Numbered from the stretch's first letter, positions 21,855 through 32,534 are shown. The stretch is 64,000 nt of DNA from Misgurnus anguillicaudatus (GCF_027580225.2 NC_073354.2:28912001-28976000); one strand, 5' to 3'. The notes: generated by a model not told the origin, from the sequence alone. Program-made: numbers and translations.

Positions 21855-24800
21855 GGACTCCCCCCCCACGACCGCCACCGGGCGGTCCATGAGGAGGCTC
21901 ACCCCGTCGCCGGCGGAGATCCTCTATCAGCCCAGGGTCCAGAATGTCCCGGGCCGGTACCCAACACCTCTCCTCCGGACCATATCCTTCCCAGTCTACG
22001 AGATATTGAAATCCCCTACCCCGGCGACGCACATCCAGTAAAGATTTAACTGAATACACAGGGGCACCATCTATAAGCTGAGGGGTGGGAGGGGTGGGGG
22101 CAGAGGGAACAGGATTAAGGTGGGAAAAGTACACAGGCTTCAGTTTAGACACATGAAAAACTGGGTGAACCCGACCGAGTGCTGGGGGCAATCTGAGCCT
22201 GACCGTCACGGGATTAATAACCTTAATAATGCTGTATGGCCCAAGGAATCGTGGAGCCAGCTTGCGAGAAGGCTCACGGAGAGGTAAATCCTTGGACGAA
22301 AGCCATACTTTCTGCCCACAGATAAAACGGGGCGCGGTTCTACGGTGACGATCGGCCGTGGCTTTGGTTCGTCTGGAAACCTGACGTAATGTAAATCTAG
22401 CTTTTCTCCAGGTGCGTTTGCAACGACGGACAAAAGCAAGAGCAGACGGAACCACCGCATCAGGTTCTTGTGACGGGAATAAAGGGGGCTGAAACCCCAT
22501 GGACGCCTCAAATGGGGACATGTTAAGGGAAGAAACAGGGAGAGAATTATGGGCGTATTCAACCCAGGGTAACTGTTGGCACCAGGAGCTCGGATATTGT
22601 GATGTCAGACAGCGGAGAGCTCTACCTAAATCTTGGTTAGCCCGTTCACATTGCCCGTTGGTCTGAGGATGATACCCTGAAGACAAGCTAGCTGTGGAGC
22701 CTATTTGTCTACAAAATTCCTGCCAGAAACGAGAAATAAACTGAGGACCCCTATCTGAAACAACGTCTGTGGGCAGACCATGTAAGCGAAAGACGTGTTC
22801 GATCATTACCTGGGCAGTTTCCTTGGCAGTGGGTAATTTGGGCAAAGGGACAAAATGAACCGCCTTGGAGAAGCGGTCCACAATGGTCAAAACAACAGTG
22901 TTTCCCTTAGAACTAGGCAAATTGGTTACAAAATCAATGGCGATATGTGACCAAGGACGAGAGGGGATGGGTAACGGTTTAAGCAGACCAATAGGGGCTT
23001 GATGAGAGGCCTTATTGCGGGCACAAACCTGACAGGCTAACACAAACTGTCTGACATCGGGACCCATAGAGGGCCACCAAAAACGCTGACGTACGGTAGC
23101 CAACGTTCTCCGAACCCCCGGATGGCAAACAAACTTGGACTCGTGACCCCACCGGATGACCTCGGAGCGAAGCGCATTCGGTACCCACAATCGACCCGCT
23201 GGGCACCCCTCTGGCACTTCCCCCTCCCGGCCGGCCCGTCTCACCCGTTGTTCTATTCCCCAGCGCAGGGCACCCACCACCCGCCCCTCAGGGAGGATGG
23301 TTTCGTCCCCATCAGAACCGGGATTTTCGAACAAACGGGAGAGAGCGTCGGGCTTGGTATTCTTAGAACCGGGCCGGTACGAGAGGGTGAAGTTAAATCT
23401 GTCAAAGAAGAGTGCCCAACGAGCCTGACGAGAAGATAACCTCCTGGCTGAACGGATGTATTCGAGATTCTTATGATCCGTCCAGACCAGGAAGGGCTCC
23501 GAGGTCCCCTCCAACCAGTGACGCCACTCACCCAAAGCTAGTCTGACCGCCAGCAGCTCCCGATTACCTATGTCATAATTTCGCTCTGCTGGGTTTAACC
23601 GATGGGAGAAAAAGGCACAGGGATGCACCTTGCCATCCTTAGCAGACCGCTGAGACAAAACGGCGCCTACCCCGACATCCGAAGCATCCACCTCCACAAT
23701 AAATTGAGCAGCCGGATCTGGAATAGAGAGAACAGGAGCAGAGATAAACCGGGACTTTAAATTATCAAAGGCCTCCTGAGCACTAGAATTCCAGACAAAC
23801 CTCTCCTTAGTGGAAGTGAGAGCAGTAAGAGGCTGAGCAACCTGACCATAATTTCTGATAAATCGCCGGTAAAAATTGGCGAAGCCCAGAAATCTTAATA
23901 AATCCTTACGGGACTCGGGGACTGGCCATTCGGCAACCGCTTTGATCTTGGCTGGGTCGGGACGGATCTCACCTGGGGCAACAACAAAACCCAAGAACGA
24001 AACTGACTTACGATGGAATTCGCACTTCTCCGCCTTAACAAACAACTTATTCTCTAACAACCGGCGTAAGACTCGGCGGACATGCTGAGTGTGTTCCTGC
24101 ATAGAGGGGGAAAAGATGAGAATATCATCTATGTACACAAAGACAAATTTGTTAATCATGTCTCTCAGCACATCATTCACCAGAGTTTGGAAGACTGAGG
24201 GAGCGTTACAAAGCCCGAAAGGCAGAACGCAGTACTCAAAGTGTCCAGTAGGGGTATTAAATGCTGTCTTCCACTCATCTCCCTCTCTTATACGCACCAG
24301 ATGATAGGCATTGCGTAGATCTAGTTTAGTAAAGACCTGCGCTCCCTGCAAAAGCTCAAACGCAGTAGACATTAAAGGAAGGGGGTACCTATTCTTAACA
24401 GTAATGTCATTTAATCCCCTATAATCAATACAAGGACGCAGGGAGCCGTCCTTCTTTTCAACAAAGAAAAACCCCGCCCCTGCGGGCGAGGTGGAGGGAC
24501 GGATGAGACCGGCACGCAGAGCATCATTAATATACTGGTCCATAGCCTCTCTCTCAGGACTCGACAAAGAATAAAGTCTACCTTTAGGCGGAGAAGTGCC
24601 GGGGAGGAGATCAATAGCGCAATCATATGGCCGGTGAGGAGGAAGGGAGGTGGCCCGGGCTTTACTAAACACCTGAGCGATATCCGCATACTCCGCCGGG
24701 ACCCCGGTCAAATCGACTGCCGGAACCTGAGGAAGAGAAAGAACAGAACCAGAAACAGCAGAACCAAGACATGACACATGACAAGACTGAGACCAAGACA

Positions 24801-25260
24801 AGATAACACTATGCTGCCAATCAACATGAGGGTTGTGTTGCACTAACCATCCATGCCCTAAAACAATAGGAGATAGAGATGCATGAAGGATATGCAACAC
24901 AATCTCCTCACGATGATTACCAGACACAGAGAGACTCACAGGAGAAGTGCAGTGTGTAATCCGCGCCATCTGCTGCCCCTTAAGGGACCAGACATCCAAA
25001 GGGGATTGGAGAGGGACAACCGGGATACCCCAGGCGCGAACCAGCGCTTCATCAATGAAGTTGCCCTCCGCGCCAGAATCGAGAAGGGCAGTGGACGGGT
25101 GATCACGCCCAGCGAAGGACACAATGACGGGGAGTTGGGTACTGGAAACAGGGGAGAGTTTTGAAGAAGTGCCCACCAGGACTCCCGTACTCACTGATGG
25201 GCAGCGGCTTTTAACGGGCAGACCCTTGCAAAGTGCCCGGGCTTTCCGCAATACAAGCAC
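21847..25260 (-). CDS. chromovirus pol polyprotein (PR-RT-RH-IN-chromodomain)
   Basis: 1137 codons without a stop, counted from 25260; that GTG is only the first codon used for counting and is not a real start. Pol is expected as a Gag-Pol fusion by -1 frameshifting. Protease has DSGA at 61-64. Reverse transcriptase has [13 protein letters not shown], Asp314 in TKLDLRNAY and YIDD at 376-379. RNase H has Asp525 (VDAS), Glu568 and Asp595 (TDHK). Integrase has a zinc site (His706, His713, Cys743, Cys746) and Asp776, Asp836 and Glu872 with exact D-35-E spacing. A chromodomain at about 1067-1116 ([17 protein letters not shown]) probably directs insertion to modified chromatin. All key residues are present. 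The stop codon lies inside the 3' LTR and the polypurine tract codes for the C-terminal glycines. Confidence 0.95.
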   Translation of the reverse strand: MLVLRKARALCKGLPVKSRCPSVSTGVLVGTSSKLSPVSSTQLPVIVSFAGRDHPSTALLDSGAEGNFIDEALVRAWGIPVVPLQSPLDVWSLKGQQMARITHCTSPVSLSVSGNHREEIVLHILHASLSPIVLGHGWLVQHNPHVDWQHSVILSWSQSCHVSCLGSAVSGSVLSLPQVPAVDLTGVPAEYADIAQVFSKARATSLPPHRPYDCAIDLLPGTSPPKGRLYSLSSPEREAMDQYINDALRAGLIRPSTSPAGAGFFFVEKKDGSLRPCIDYRGLNDITVKNRYPLPLMSTAFELLQGAQVFTKLDLRNAYHLVRIREGDEWKTAFNTPTGHFEYCVLPFGLCNAPSVFQTLVNDVLRDMINKFVFVYIDDILIFSPSMQEHTQHVRRVLRRLLENKLFVKAEKCEFHRKSVSFLGFVVAPGEIRPDPAKIKAVAEWPVPESRKDLLRFLGFANFYRRFIRNYGQVAQPLTALTSTKERFVWNSSAQEAFDNLKSRFISAPVLSIPDPAAQFIVEVDASDVGVGAVLSQRSAKDGKVHPCAFFSHRLNPAERNYDIGNRELLAVRLALGEWRHWLEGTSEPFLVWTDHKNLEYIRSARRLSSRQARWALFFDRFNFTLSYRPGSKNTKPDALSRLFENPGSDGDETILPEGRVVGALRWGIEQRVRRAGREGEVPEGCPAGRLWVPNALRSEVIRWGHESKFVCHPGVRRTLATVRQRFWWPSMGPDVRQFVLACQVCARNKASHQAPIGLLKPLPIPSRPWSHIAIDFVTNLPSSKGNTVVLTIVDRFSKAVHFVPLPKLPTAKETAQVMIEHVFRLHGLPTDVVSDRGPQFISRFWQEFCRQIGSTASLSSGYHPQTNGQCERANQDLGRALRCLTSQYPSSWCQQLPWVEYAHNSLPVSSLNMSPFEASMGFQPPLFPSQEPDAVVPSALAFVRRCKRTWRKARFTLRQVSRRTKATADRHRRTAPRFICGQKVWLSSKDLPLREPSRKLAPRFLGPYSIIKVINPVTVRLRLPPALGRVHPVFHVSKLKPVYFSHLNPVPSAPTPPTPQLIDGAPVYSVKSLLDVRRRGRGFQYLVDWEGYGPEERCWVPARDILDPGLIEDLRRRRGEPPHGPPGGGRGGGVLL
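21855..21868 (-). other. chromovirus polypurine tract
   Basis: Directly next to the 3' LTR, the - strand reads GTGGGGGGGAGTCC, the purine run that primes plus-strand DNA synthesis in LTR retrotransposons. It is also coding (Gly-Gly-Val region of pol). Confidence 0.8.
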
Positions 25261-26105
25261 AGGGCCTTCTGTATACGCCTCTCTCTCTCTCTCTGTGACA
25301 GGCGCAAACGCCCCAGCTGCATGGGTTCAGGCTCGACTGCTGGCAGAGGTGAAGGGGAAGTAATGGTTTCCTCCGTAAACACTCGCTGACGAATGGAGCG
25401 TCGCTGATCACGAAGCAATCTCCTGGCCTCGATCCGGAGAGCGAGATCTATGATGGCATCAAGTAAAGGAGGAAGGTCTTGAAGAGCGATCTCGTCCTGA
25501 AGATCATCGGATAACCCCTCAACAAACTGGGCTCGGAGGGCCGCCTCATTCCAGTGACAGGCAGCCGCTAAGGTCTTAAACTCTATGGCATACTCTGTAA
25601 CAGTGAGTCTGCCCTGAACTAAATGTGCCAGACGAGCTGCTGCGGCGTCCCCACGCACCGACCGGTCGAAAAGTTTCTCCATCTCCTCCCTAAACTCGTT
25701 AAAAGACCGACAGCAAGGATCATTGGCATCCCACACGGCCGTAGCCCACTCGCGCGCCTTGCCAACCAGAAGGGTAATCACATACGCAACCCGGGTGCGT
25801 TCCGAGGCATAGCGGCGGGGCTGGAGGGCAAAAACTAGAGAGCATTGTGAAAGGAAAGCCCGGCAGGAGGCGGGATCGCCATTATATGGAGGTGGAGGGG
25901 TAACGTGAGGTTCCGTCTGCAACGGCTGACTGAGCTGGGTGGCATCATGACTGACCTGATCAAGCCGAGCGGAAAGGTCATTCAAACGGGCAGACAAACC
26001 CTCAACCTCTTGAGAAGTGGTGGTGAGGCGAGTCGAGTGTTGTCCTAGCCATGAACCCTGCTGGGCGAGCGCCGCCCGGAGGGCATCAACCTCCGCGGGA
26101 TCCAT
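25191..26105 (-). CDS. chromovirus gag (capsid and CCHC nucleocapsid)
   Basis: A 304-codon ORF starting ATG ([10 protein letters not shown]) only 16 nt after the 5' LTR. An N-terminal heptad-like region (residues about 15-55, [19 protein letters not shown]) suggests a short coiled coil. A PEG10/RTL-like capsid region follows at about 75-200 ([31 protein letters not shown]). A single CCHC zinc knuckle lies at Cys283-Cys286-His291-Cys296. Gag forms the virus-like particle and binds the RNA. The ORF ends at 25191 and overlaps the pol frame, which is -1 relative to it. It is intact, and length and order fit sushi-type Gag. Confidence 0.92.
   Translation of the reverse strand: MDPAEVDALRAALAQQGSWLGQHSTRLTTTSQEVEGLSARLNDLSARLDQVSHDATQLSQPLQTEPHVTPPPPYNGDPASCRAFLSQCSLVFALQPRRYASERTRVAYVITLLVGKAREWATAVWDANDPCCRSFNEFREEMEKLFDRSVRGDAAAARLAHLVQGRLTVTEYAIEFKTLAAACHWNEAALRAQFVEGLSDDLQDEIALQDLPPLLDAIIDLALRIEARRLLRDQRRSIRQRVFTEETITSPSPLPAVEPEPMQLGRLRLSQRERERRIQKALCLYCGKPGHFARVCPLKAAAHQ
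25209..25215 (-). promoter_or_regulatory. candidate -1 frameshift heptamer G TTA AAA
   Basis: On the - strand, in the gag frame, the codons TTA AAA are preceded by G, just after the zinc knuckle. Slipping back one base gives GTT AAA AGC, which is the pol frame. This form resembles the GUUAAAC slippery site known from arteriviruses rather than the classical X XXY YYZ. The position is inferred; other sites in the 70-nt overlap are possible. Confidence 0.45.
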
Positions 26106-26109
26106 TGTG

Positions 26110-26120
26110 GCAAGTTCGTC
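26110..26120 (-). other. chromovirus primer binding site, self-priming type
   Basis: One nucleotide inside the 5' LTR, the - strand reads GACGAACTTGC. It does not begin with TGG, so it does not match a tRNA 3' end in the usual way. It is instead perfectly complementary over 11 nt to GCAAGTTCGTC in the LTR (26671-26681), located 27-30 nt after the TATA-like box, where the transcript should start. This is the layout of the Tf1/sushi self-priming mechanism. Confidence 0.8.
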
Positions 26121-26121
26121 C

Positions 26122-26879
26122 TGTTACGGATGACACAAGTCAGAAATCCCAGAGCAGAGGGTATTTTAATGATGTACAATATCAGTGGGTATGTGTAGAA
26201 AATAAACAAACAACAATGTCTTCATGTAAAAGTGTGTGTGTGTATGTGTAAATGCAAAAGTCACAAAGTGGGAAACACTGAAGGACATCCACTTGAAATA
26301 CTCTTGACGAAATCCTCGTAGGGCACAGAGAAGGAATCCTGGTGGGAGAGAGAGAGAGAGGCGGTCAGATCTTCAGCAGAGTCCGTGCTGGACAGCGCAC
26401 TGCAGCGGTCCGAGGAAAGCGCAGAATTACGCGCCCGAAAGCGCACTGCGGCTGGACAGCGCAAGGTGTATAGCAGCGCTCGGAGAAACCACAGACTAAG
26501 AGTCCTTAGCTGGATGATAGTAGATATTCCAATCGGGAACAACTGATGGCAGGACAGGGAAATCTAAGAGGCAAGGCAGCAGAGAGCTCGGTGAGTAATA
26601 CAATACGGGAAACAGATAACAAACTCGACAAGACTGGAACTAGACTAGCTAGCGGGCAGGCACATACAAAGACGAACTTGCAAAGAACAAAGGAAACGAG
26701 GGGAATTTAAATCAAACCGGATTGGACAATAATGAGAATCAGGTGCGGGTCGCAGGTGAGAGAAGTCAGAGGTAATGAGAACACCAGGTGGAAGACGCGC
26801 ACGTGTGGAGCTGTCAAAACAAAAACACAACACATAGTGAAACAAAGACAAAGCAGCCAATAAGACCGAAATCATAACA
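26122..26879 (-). repeat. chromovirus 5' LTR (758 bp), with core promoter
   Basis: This is the 5' LTR in element orientation, 3 bp longer than the 3' LTR because of an extra GAG-type triplet near 26698. The promoter features on the - strand are CCAAT, then TTTAAAT, then the presumed start GCAAGTTCGTC (26671-26681). The LTR ends CGTAACA next to the primer binding site. Confidence 0.95.
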
Positions 26880-26884
26880 GCGAT

Positions 26885-27281
26885 GGGTAATAAATAATAA
26901 ATAAATAATTCAAAGTTATAAGTAATAATTCATTCTGAACGGTGTAAATAGCTCGGTGTAAATAAGCGGTGATGACAGACACAGGACGCTTTCTTGTTGG
27001 CGTGTAAGAAAAGTAGCAGCCAGACAGCCGGGATGTGAACACAAAATTGATGCTTGACTTGGCCCTGGCCTTCGGTCTAAGAGCTGGTTATGAAGCTCAA
27101 TTTACAGCCATCACAATGACCATCGTGTGTGTTGACGGTAATATTGGAAAACAAGCTGTAATGTGTTTAAGTGATATGCATCCTTTGTTAGCCGTAGGTC
27201 ACCAACTGGCACCTTTTACTGATATAGAGGGGTCTAAAACTATAAGATCACTATTTAAAATGCTTTTATTATTTAACATTT
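26885..27281. other. no feature seen (intron 2)
   Basis: Sequence between the retrotransposon and the first TTAA element. An AAATAAATAAT-type run follows the target duplication. The 90-codon open frame at 27035-27307 shows no domain and runs into the next repeat. Confidence 0.4.
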
Positions 27282-27285
27282 TTAA

Positions 27286-28027
27286 AGGTGCATTGTGTAA
27301 CTTTTAGAAGAATCTTTTCAGAGAAATGCAATATAATATACTATATTATTAGTGGTGTATAAAGACCTTACAAAAAGTGAACTGTATTGTTTTTATTACC
27401 TCAGAATGAGACGTTTTTTATTAACATACAACGCTTTAGGGGTGTAACGATTAACCGTGCAAATGCGCGTTTTCTCAATGAATGAATTTGAATGAATTAC
27501 GCTGAAATCCAGGCACATCCAAATGCCAGGGGGCGCTCCCGTGCAGAAACTCCCTTTGTACCAGAAGCAGCATTACGAATGCTAATCCAGGAAATGTCTA
27601 CAGAAATATTTATATCGCTGTTCTTCAAATTGTTTTAGGTATTTTCATGATAATAAATAATATTTTAAATTATTTTGTTTAACGAGTGTTGCTTTTTTAA
27701 ATGCACGTTATAAACGACTCCGACTCATAATTATTTTAGATTGATAATGACTTCCTACTGACCAAATGCCGTAGTACACGCACAAGCTGTGCATGAAACA
27801 AAGAATCGCAGCCTTGCAGAATCAATTTCAGACAGGCATTTTTATGGGACACACGGTTGAATCGTAACATCCCTACAACGCTTACATCGTCCCTTTACAT
27901 CGTTTTGCGTCACCATGTTTTGTTAGACAATGACACGTTTGCCCTGTGGCGACTATCGTAGCTTCTCTATACGCTATACGTGCGTAGGGGTTGTTTACAA
28001 TTTACAATCTACATACTGCATGGTCCT
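27286..28027. mobile_element. TTAA element 1 of a chain, itself interrupted by a hAT element
   Basis: Ends AGGTGCATTGTG and GCATGGTCCT lie between TTAA at 27282-27285 and TTAA at 28028-28031. The left part (GTGTAACTTTTAGAAG, GTGGTGTATAAAGACCTTAC) matches a common cyprinid repeat. The element at 27437-27875 is inserted into it. Confidence 0.65.
27437..27875. mobile_element. hAT-type non-autonomous element (439 bp)
   Basis: Ends TAGGGGTGTAACGATT and AATCGTAACATCCCTA are inverted repeats. A perfect 8-bp target duplication CAACGCTT flanks it (27429-27436 and 27876-27883). No ORF. Confidence 0.85.
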
Positions 28028-28031
28028 TTAA

Positions 28032-28487
28032 CTCTTTCACCGCCAGCACCAGCGTTTTTCATGATTTTCACAAAAGTTAATGCCTTCCAGAAAATGTTCT
28101 TCTTCAAATATATAAACATACAATATTCCAAATGAAAGAATAGACCCTCTGCTTTCAAACAAAAAAAAAAACGTTTCATCCTACCTTCAGCAGTTCTTTT
28201 GTAATCAGCTTTTGAATATGGGTAGGTTTCTGCAAAAACACCACATTTTGAGCACAAAGCAGAGATAATTCCATTTTTGTGACGGACTTTTCATAGAGAT
28301 CCCATTCAGAGCGATCTTTAAAACAGACACGGACATGCAGCAGCTTGCCATAGGGCAATACTTCCGGTTTTAAAAAGTTGCACCTAGTGGATAATAGCGG
28401 TATTGCGGAAAGACGGAAATACTCGTCGTTGGCGGGGAAGCGTTTTCTCTTGATTGACGAGATATCTCGTCAATGGCGGGGAAAGAG
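28032..28487. mobile_element. TTAA element 2 of the chain (CTCTTTCACCGCC family)
   Basis: Ends CTCTTTCACCGCCA and GGCGGGGAAAGAG are inverted repeats between TTAA at 28028-28031 and 28488-28491. Inside lie GACGAGATATCTCGTC, a small palindrome, and an ATATATAAACATACAATAT block. A second copy is at 38766-39289 and a worn one near 14270-14525. Confidence 0.8.
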
Positions 28488-28491
28488 TTAA

Positions 28492-29163
28492 AGGGACACT
28501 CCACTTTTTTTGAAAATATGCTCATTTTCCAGCTCCCCTAGAACATTTGATTTTTACCATTTTGGAATCCATTCAGCTGATCTGGGGGTCTGGCGGTACC
28601 ACTTTTAGCATAGCTTAGCATAATTCATTAAATCTGATTAGACCATTAGCATTACGCTAAAAAATAACCAAAGATAATAATCAAGGACTTTGCTGCTGTA
28701 ACATGGCTGCAGGAGGTGCAATGATATTACGCAGCAGCCGAAAATAGTCCCCTTAGTATCTTTAAATAGCAGAGGACTATTTTCTGGCACTTCGTAATAT
28801 CATTGCGCCTCCTGCAGCCATTTTACAGCAGCAAAGTCCTTGATTATTATGCCAGAATGAGAGTATAGTTCCTAGCCATATCTGCCTAGAAAATCGCAAC
28901 TTTTAATTTTCCGTCTGTCTCACTACACGATGTAACTACAGAAGAGTCAAGTTTTAAATAGGAAAAATATCGAAACTCTTTGGTTATTTTTTAGCGTAAT
29001 GCTAATGGTCTAATTAGACTCAATGGATTATGCTAAGCTATGCTAAAAGTGGTAGCGCCAGACCCGGATATTGGCTGAATGAATTCCAAAATGGTAAAAA
29101 TCAAATGTTTAACTCTAGGGGAGCTGGAAAATGAGTATATTTTTTTTTAAAAGTGGTATCCCT
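28492..29163. mobile_element. TTAA element 3 of the chain, palindromic (672 bp)
   Basis: Ends AGGGACACTCCACTTTTTTT and AAAAGTGGTATCCCT are followed inward by long inverted arms (CATTTTCCAGCTCCCCTAG and its complement, TAGCATAGCTTAGCATAAT and its complement, TGGCTGCAGGAGG.TGCAATG and its complement). TTAA lies at 28488-28491 and 29164-29167. Almost the whole element could form a hairpin. Confidence 0.85.
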
Positions 29164-29247
29164 TTAATGTCTATACTACAATTTTGTATTAATTTTACAT
29201 TTTGTTAGTAACATATTTGGTTCTCGCATTTGCATTTATGTTTACTC

Positions 29248-29833
29248 TAGTGATGCACCGATGTATCGGCCGCCGATATTTATCGGCCGATATTTGATGA
29301 ATTTGAAACCATCGGCATATCGGTAATAGCACAAGAAAGGCCGATACCGATTGTTTTTTAATTAACCACATAAAGGCAATGAGTTGCATGTCTGTTGTTC
29401 AATTAAAATGATTTAATGTTCTGGTGTGCACTATACTATAAATGTCTTGGACAATAAAAGAAACAGACTGCACTTTAGTGGGGGAAAAGAAGTCCAACTT
29501 TTTTTGAAGTTGCAATAGCACTGGCATTATTTATGCTTATTAAAGAAATCCATTATATGTAAAAAAGGAGTTAATGATTTTAATAAAAGAAATGCAGAAT
29601 AGCAAAAACCACCTTTGAAGGTTGTCATGTTGTCTTATTATATTTGTTTTAGCTTAATTTGTGCCTCTCTTATTATGTTGGTCAGTTGAATGTTAATTAG
29701 ATCCAATCCATGTTCAGTAAAAATAATTTGATGCAGAAATAAACAAGCTAATAGACCAACTGTATAGTATTGTATACAAGTGTTTAAATCGGTATCGGCA
29801 TCGGCCCTAAAAAATCCTATCGGTGCATCCCAT
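29248..29833. mobile_element. hAT-like non-autonomous element with ATCGGCCGAT-rich ends
   Basis: The left end AGTGATGCACCGATGTATCG and the right end CCTATCGGTGCATCCC are inverted repeats, with several CGGCCGATA motifs near the left end. It resembles TAGGGATGCACCGA-type hAT elements. No 8-bp duplication is visible, perhaps because the right terminal bases are lost. Confidence 0.6.
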
Positions 29834-29905
29834 TTGACAGACTCTTTTATCCAAAGCGACTTACAGTGCATTAAGCTACACATTTGCAGGTGCATTTATA
29901 AATTC
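29834..29905 (-). repeat. teleost SINE tail fragment
   Basis: Contains CATTTGACAGACTC, then TTTTATCCAAAGCGACTTAC and AGTGCATTAAGCTACACATT, the tail and body of the SINE family without its tRNA-like head. It abuts the hAT-like element. Confidence 0.6.
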
Positions 29906-30712
29906 CCCCTGTTAGTGCATTTATTGGCTGGATAATATATAGGTTTTGCTTTGCATATGATGTGGTATATCCAAAGTAGTACCCAGTGAGAGTATGGAAC
30001 TGTCAAAACCCAATAAACCACATGTATGACAGAGAAGCTCTCTATGCTTTCAAGATGAAGTTCACAGTTTATTTAGAATATTCTGTACAAGCACAATAGT
30101 TCTCTTTTACAAGATTCATCCTCAGTCCCGCCCGTTTATTTGGGCACTGCAAAAATCCTGTAAACCAAAATCCTTCAAAATAATTGAAGACGCCCAATCT
30201 AAACAAGAAACTGTCACGCCTATATATGACAGTTTACTGCAAATAGGTTTGAGCAGTTCAGAATTATGGCAGCGGACATTTCTTGCTTTGAAACTTCTTC
30301 AAATGCTCTTTTTTTTACAAAGTGTGTGATGTCCTTAACGCTGTCCTTACTACACAAGACATCTGTAGCTTCGAGTACAAACTGGATGAAAGAAATAAGA
30401 ACTCAGCTCTCAGGGATTAATTACAGTATGCTGATAGAAAAATATGAGCTGTTCTCATTGATGGTGTTAATGTTCCTCGTGGTTTTTGCACAGAGATTGT
30501 GTCCTTTAGATGGGGGGGATCAAAGAGGATATTAGACAAGTTCAAGTTTTCGGCATAATGAGACAGGCCGCCATGTGGCAGTCTGTCGGAAAACCTGCAG
30601 GGAATCTCAGGCAAGGATTTAAAATCTGGAAGTGAGAGGTCTTAAAATGTTGTGTTTATGTAAGGATGCAATGTAGTCGCAATTCATATTATAATTAAGA
30701 TGACACCATCAT
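29906..30712. other. no feature seen (intron 2)
   Basis: No gene or recognisable repeat. Open frames at 30266-30535 and 30417-30614 overlap each other on opposite strands and show no domain. Confidence 0.4.
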
Positions 30713-31140
30713 ATGACCATTAGGGCTGTGCCGATAGACGATACAATTGCCTATCGACGATAGTCAGATATATGGCCTTCATGAAAATAGTTGGCATGTT
30801 CTCCATTATAGTTTTAAATTATTATTATAATCATCATAGTTTCACATTAACATGCGCATTGCGTGCTTTTCCTCGCATGAGAGGGCTTTTGGGCATCTCT
30901 TTGCCGGGAGAGCTTGCATGTAATGTGCACGGCACAGACTCTTGCTCGCACCGTGAACTTGTAATGTGCACGAATCAGACTTTTCCTCGCACATAAGCTT
31001 GTACGCATGGCTGTGAGTGTGTTGTTCCCGCTTCCCGGCACACAGGAAATTTGAGCGCCTGGGCATCAGTGAAGCACTCGGATTAATGTCATCAGGTTTA
31101 AGAAGGTTGCGGTCATGACAGTGTTGCCAGCAACCCTTAA

Positions 31141-32105
31141 AGCAACACCAAATAGTTTTTTTACCTTAAATTAACGTTTCCGAAAAAGTTTCAGTCGTTA
31201 ATCCACTCAAAACAGGGTGAACGGCACTTTCACATTCGCTTTGCAGCCCTCTTTTGGCAAAAACCGCACTTAAGTTTCCAACCGTCGGGTCGCGGCCCTG
31301 TAGTTTGAGTGAAAACTACAAATACTTGCTTTACGGCAGTGGAGAATCCTGTAGGCTGTGGGTGGAGCATACTCGGCAGGTACATATAAAAGAAAGATAC
31401 CATTACCTATAGCATTCATGTAGCTTTTCAGTTGTCATCATGGCGGAGACTGCAAAGAAAAGGAAGGGTTTCATTTCGGAGGATGCGAAGAAAAGTAGGG
31501 TAAATTATTTACGACTAGGGATCGACCGATATGGATTTTTCAGTGCCAATGCCGATAGCGATTTTTGTTTCATCAGCCTTAGCCGATGACCGATACAGGC
31601 TGCCGATTTTCTTGAGCCGATATTTGGAGGCGATACTGCTTTTGCTCACTCAATTTAAATAATAAAAATGACACAATGATGATGCCAAATGTTACAAGTC
31701 TCAATTTAAAAAAGTAACATTTATTGAACTTAAAAAAAAAAATATATATATATAGGACTAGTCGAATCCCTGTCTGGGAAACCGCTCCATAGAGATGAGA
31801 AATAAAATCCCGCTTTGTCCAGCTATGATCAGCTGTTATGCCAAGCTTTTGATGTTGTCATGGAAAAGTTGGTTGTTTTTAGTCACATGATCTGCAATTG
31901 CTTGCGGCTTCCAGCGCTCTGTCTGTAACTAATATCAGAATATATCGGCGAACACGGCAGCCACGTATCGGCCGATGCCGATACACATAAAACTCGCAAA
32001 TATCGGCCCGATATATCGGTCTATAACTATTTACGACAGTGGTAATGGACAATTCCGCTTCCAACCTGTAGGTGGAGCAAAGAGTAAAAACTCTTTTGTG
32101 TTGCT
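31141..32105. mobile_element. TTAA element with AGCAACACC ends, interrupted by a hAT element
   Basis: Ends AGCAACACCAAATAGTTTTT and AAAAACTCTTTTGTGTTGCT are inverted repeats. TTAA lies at 31137-31140 and 32106-32109. An ATG at 31440 opens a short frame MAETAKKRKGFISEDAKKSR, lysine-rich, which is broken by the insertion at 31516. Whether this is the start of a lost protein is unknown. Confidence 0.7.
31516..32029. mobile_element. hAT-type non-autonomous element (514 bp)
   Basis: Ends TAGGGATCGACCGATAT and ATATCGGTCTATAACTA are inverted repeats with GCCGAT motifs inside. A perfect 8-bp target duplication TTTACGAC flanks it (31508-31515 and 32030-32037). Confidence 0.88.
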
Positions 32106-32109
32106 TTAA

Positions 32110-32534
32110 AGAAAAACACGACCATTTTTCAATATTTCACTATGTTCTTACCTCAACTTAGACAAATTAATACATACCTATCTTTTTTCAATGCGTGCAC
32201 TTTTAATCTTTGTACAGCCCCTCGTGAATGTGTTAGCATTTAGCCTAGCCCCATTCATTCCTATGGCTCCAAACAAAAGTTTTATTTTGTGACACCATAC
32301 TTACTCGTGTATCTGTAACAGTCTCTAAATAGGGAAAACATGGAAGTGTTTTGTGGCTTCTAAATTCATCCCTGTTTGGAGCAATAGGAATGAATGGGGC
32401 CAGCCCAAATGCCAACACATTCACGAAGCACTGTACAAAGATTAAAAGTGCAAGCATTGAAAAAAGATAGGTATTCATTTGTCTAAGTTGAAGTAAGAAC
32501 ATAGTGAAATATTGAAAAACGGTGGTGGTTTCCT
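32110..32534. mobile_element. TTAA palindromic element (425 bp)
   Basis: Ends AGAAAAACACGACC and GGTGGTGGTTTCCT are followed by near-perfect arms (TTTTTCAATATTTCACTATG and its complement, AAAGATAGGTAT and its complement, CCCATTCATTCCTAT and its complement). It shares TTAA 32106-32109 with the preceding element and ends at TTAA 32535-32538. A related half lies near 52890-53091. Confidence 0.8.

Larger units (their letters stand above)
21100..26879 (-). mobile_element. intact Ty3/gypsy chromovirus (Tf1/sushi-type), 5780 bp
   Basis: A complete LTR retrotransposon lies in intron 2, antisense to aig1. Its LTRs (21100-21854 and 26122-26879) begin TGTTAC and end TAACA, and are flanked by a perfect 5-bp duplication GCGAT (21095-21099 and 26880-26884). 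Read on the - strand the order is 5' LTR, primer binding site, gag, pol (PR-RT-RNaseH-IN-chromodomain), polypurine tract, 3' LTR. Both ORFs are open from end to end. By my reading the LTRs differ at only one base (21609 T against 26631 A) and one 3-bp indel, so insertion is recent and the element may still be able to move. The chromodomain and self-priming layout place it in the Tf1/sushi group, the source of the mammalian PEG10/RTL genes. Confidence 0.95.

Noticed and set aside
22206..25164. Several 60-118 codon frames inside pol on either strand
   Set aside because: Shadows of the intact pol frame.
25260..25260. GTG at 25260 as an initiator for pol
   Set aside because: Eukaryotic retrotransposon pol is expected as a frameshift fusion with gag; the frame is open upstream and overlaps gag.
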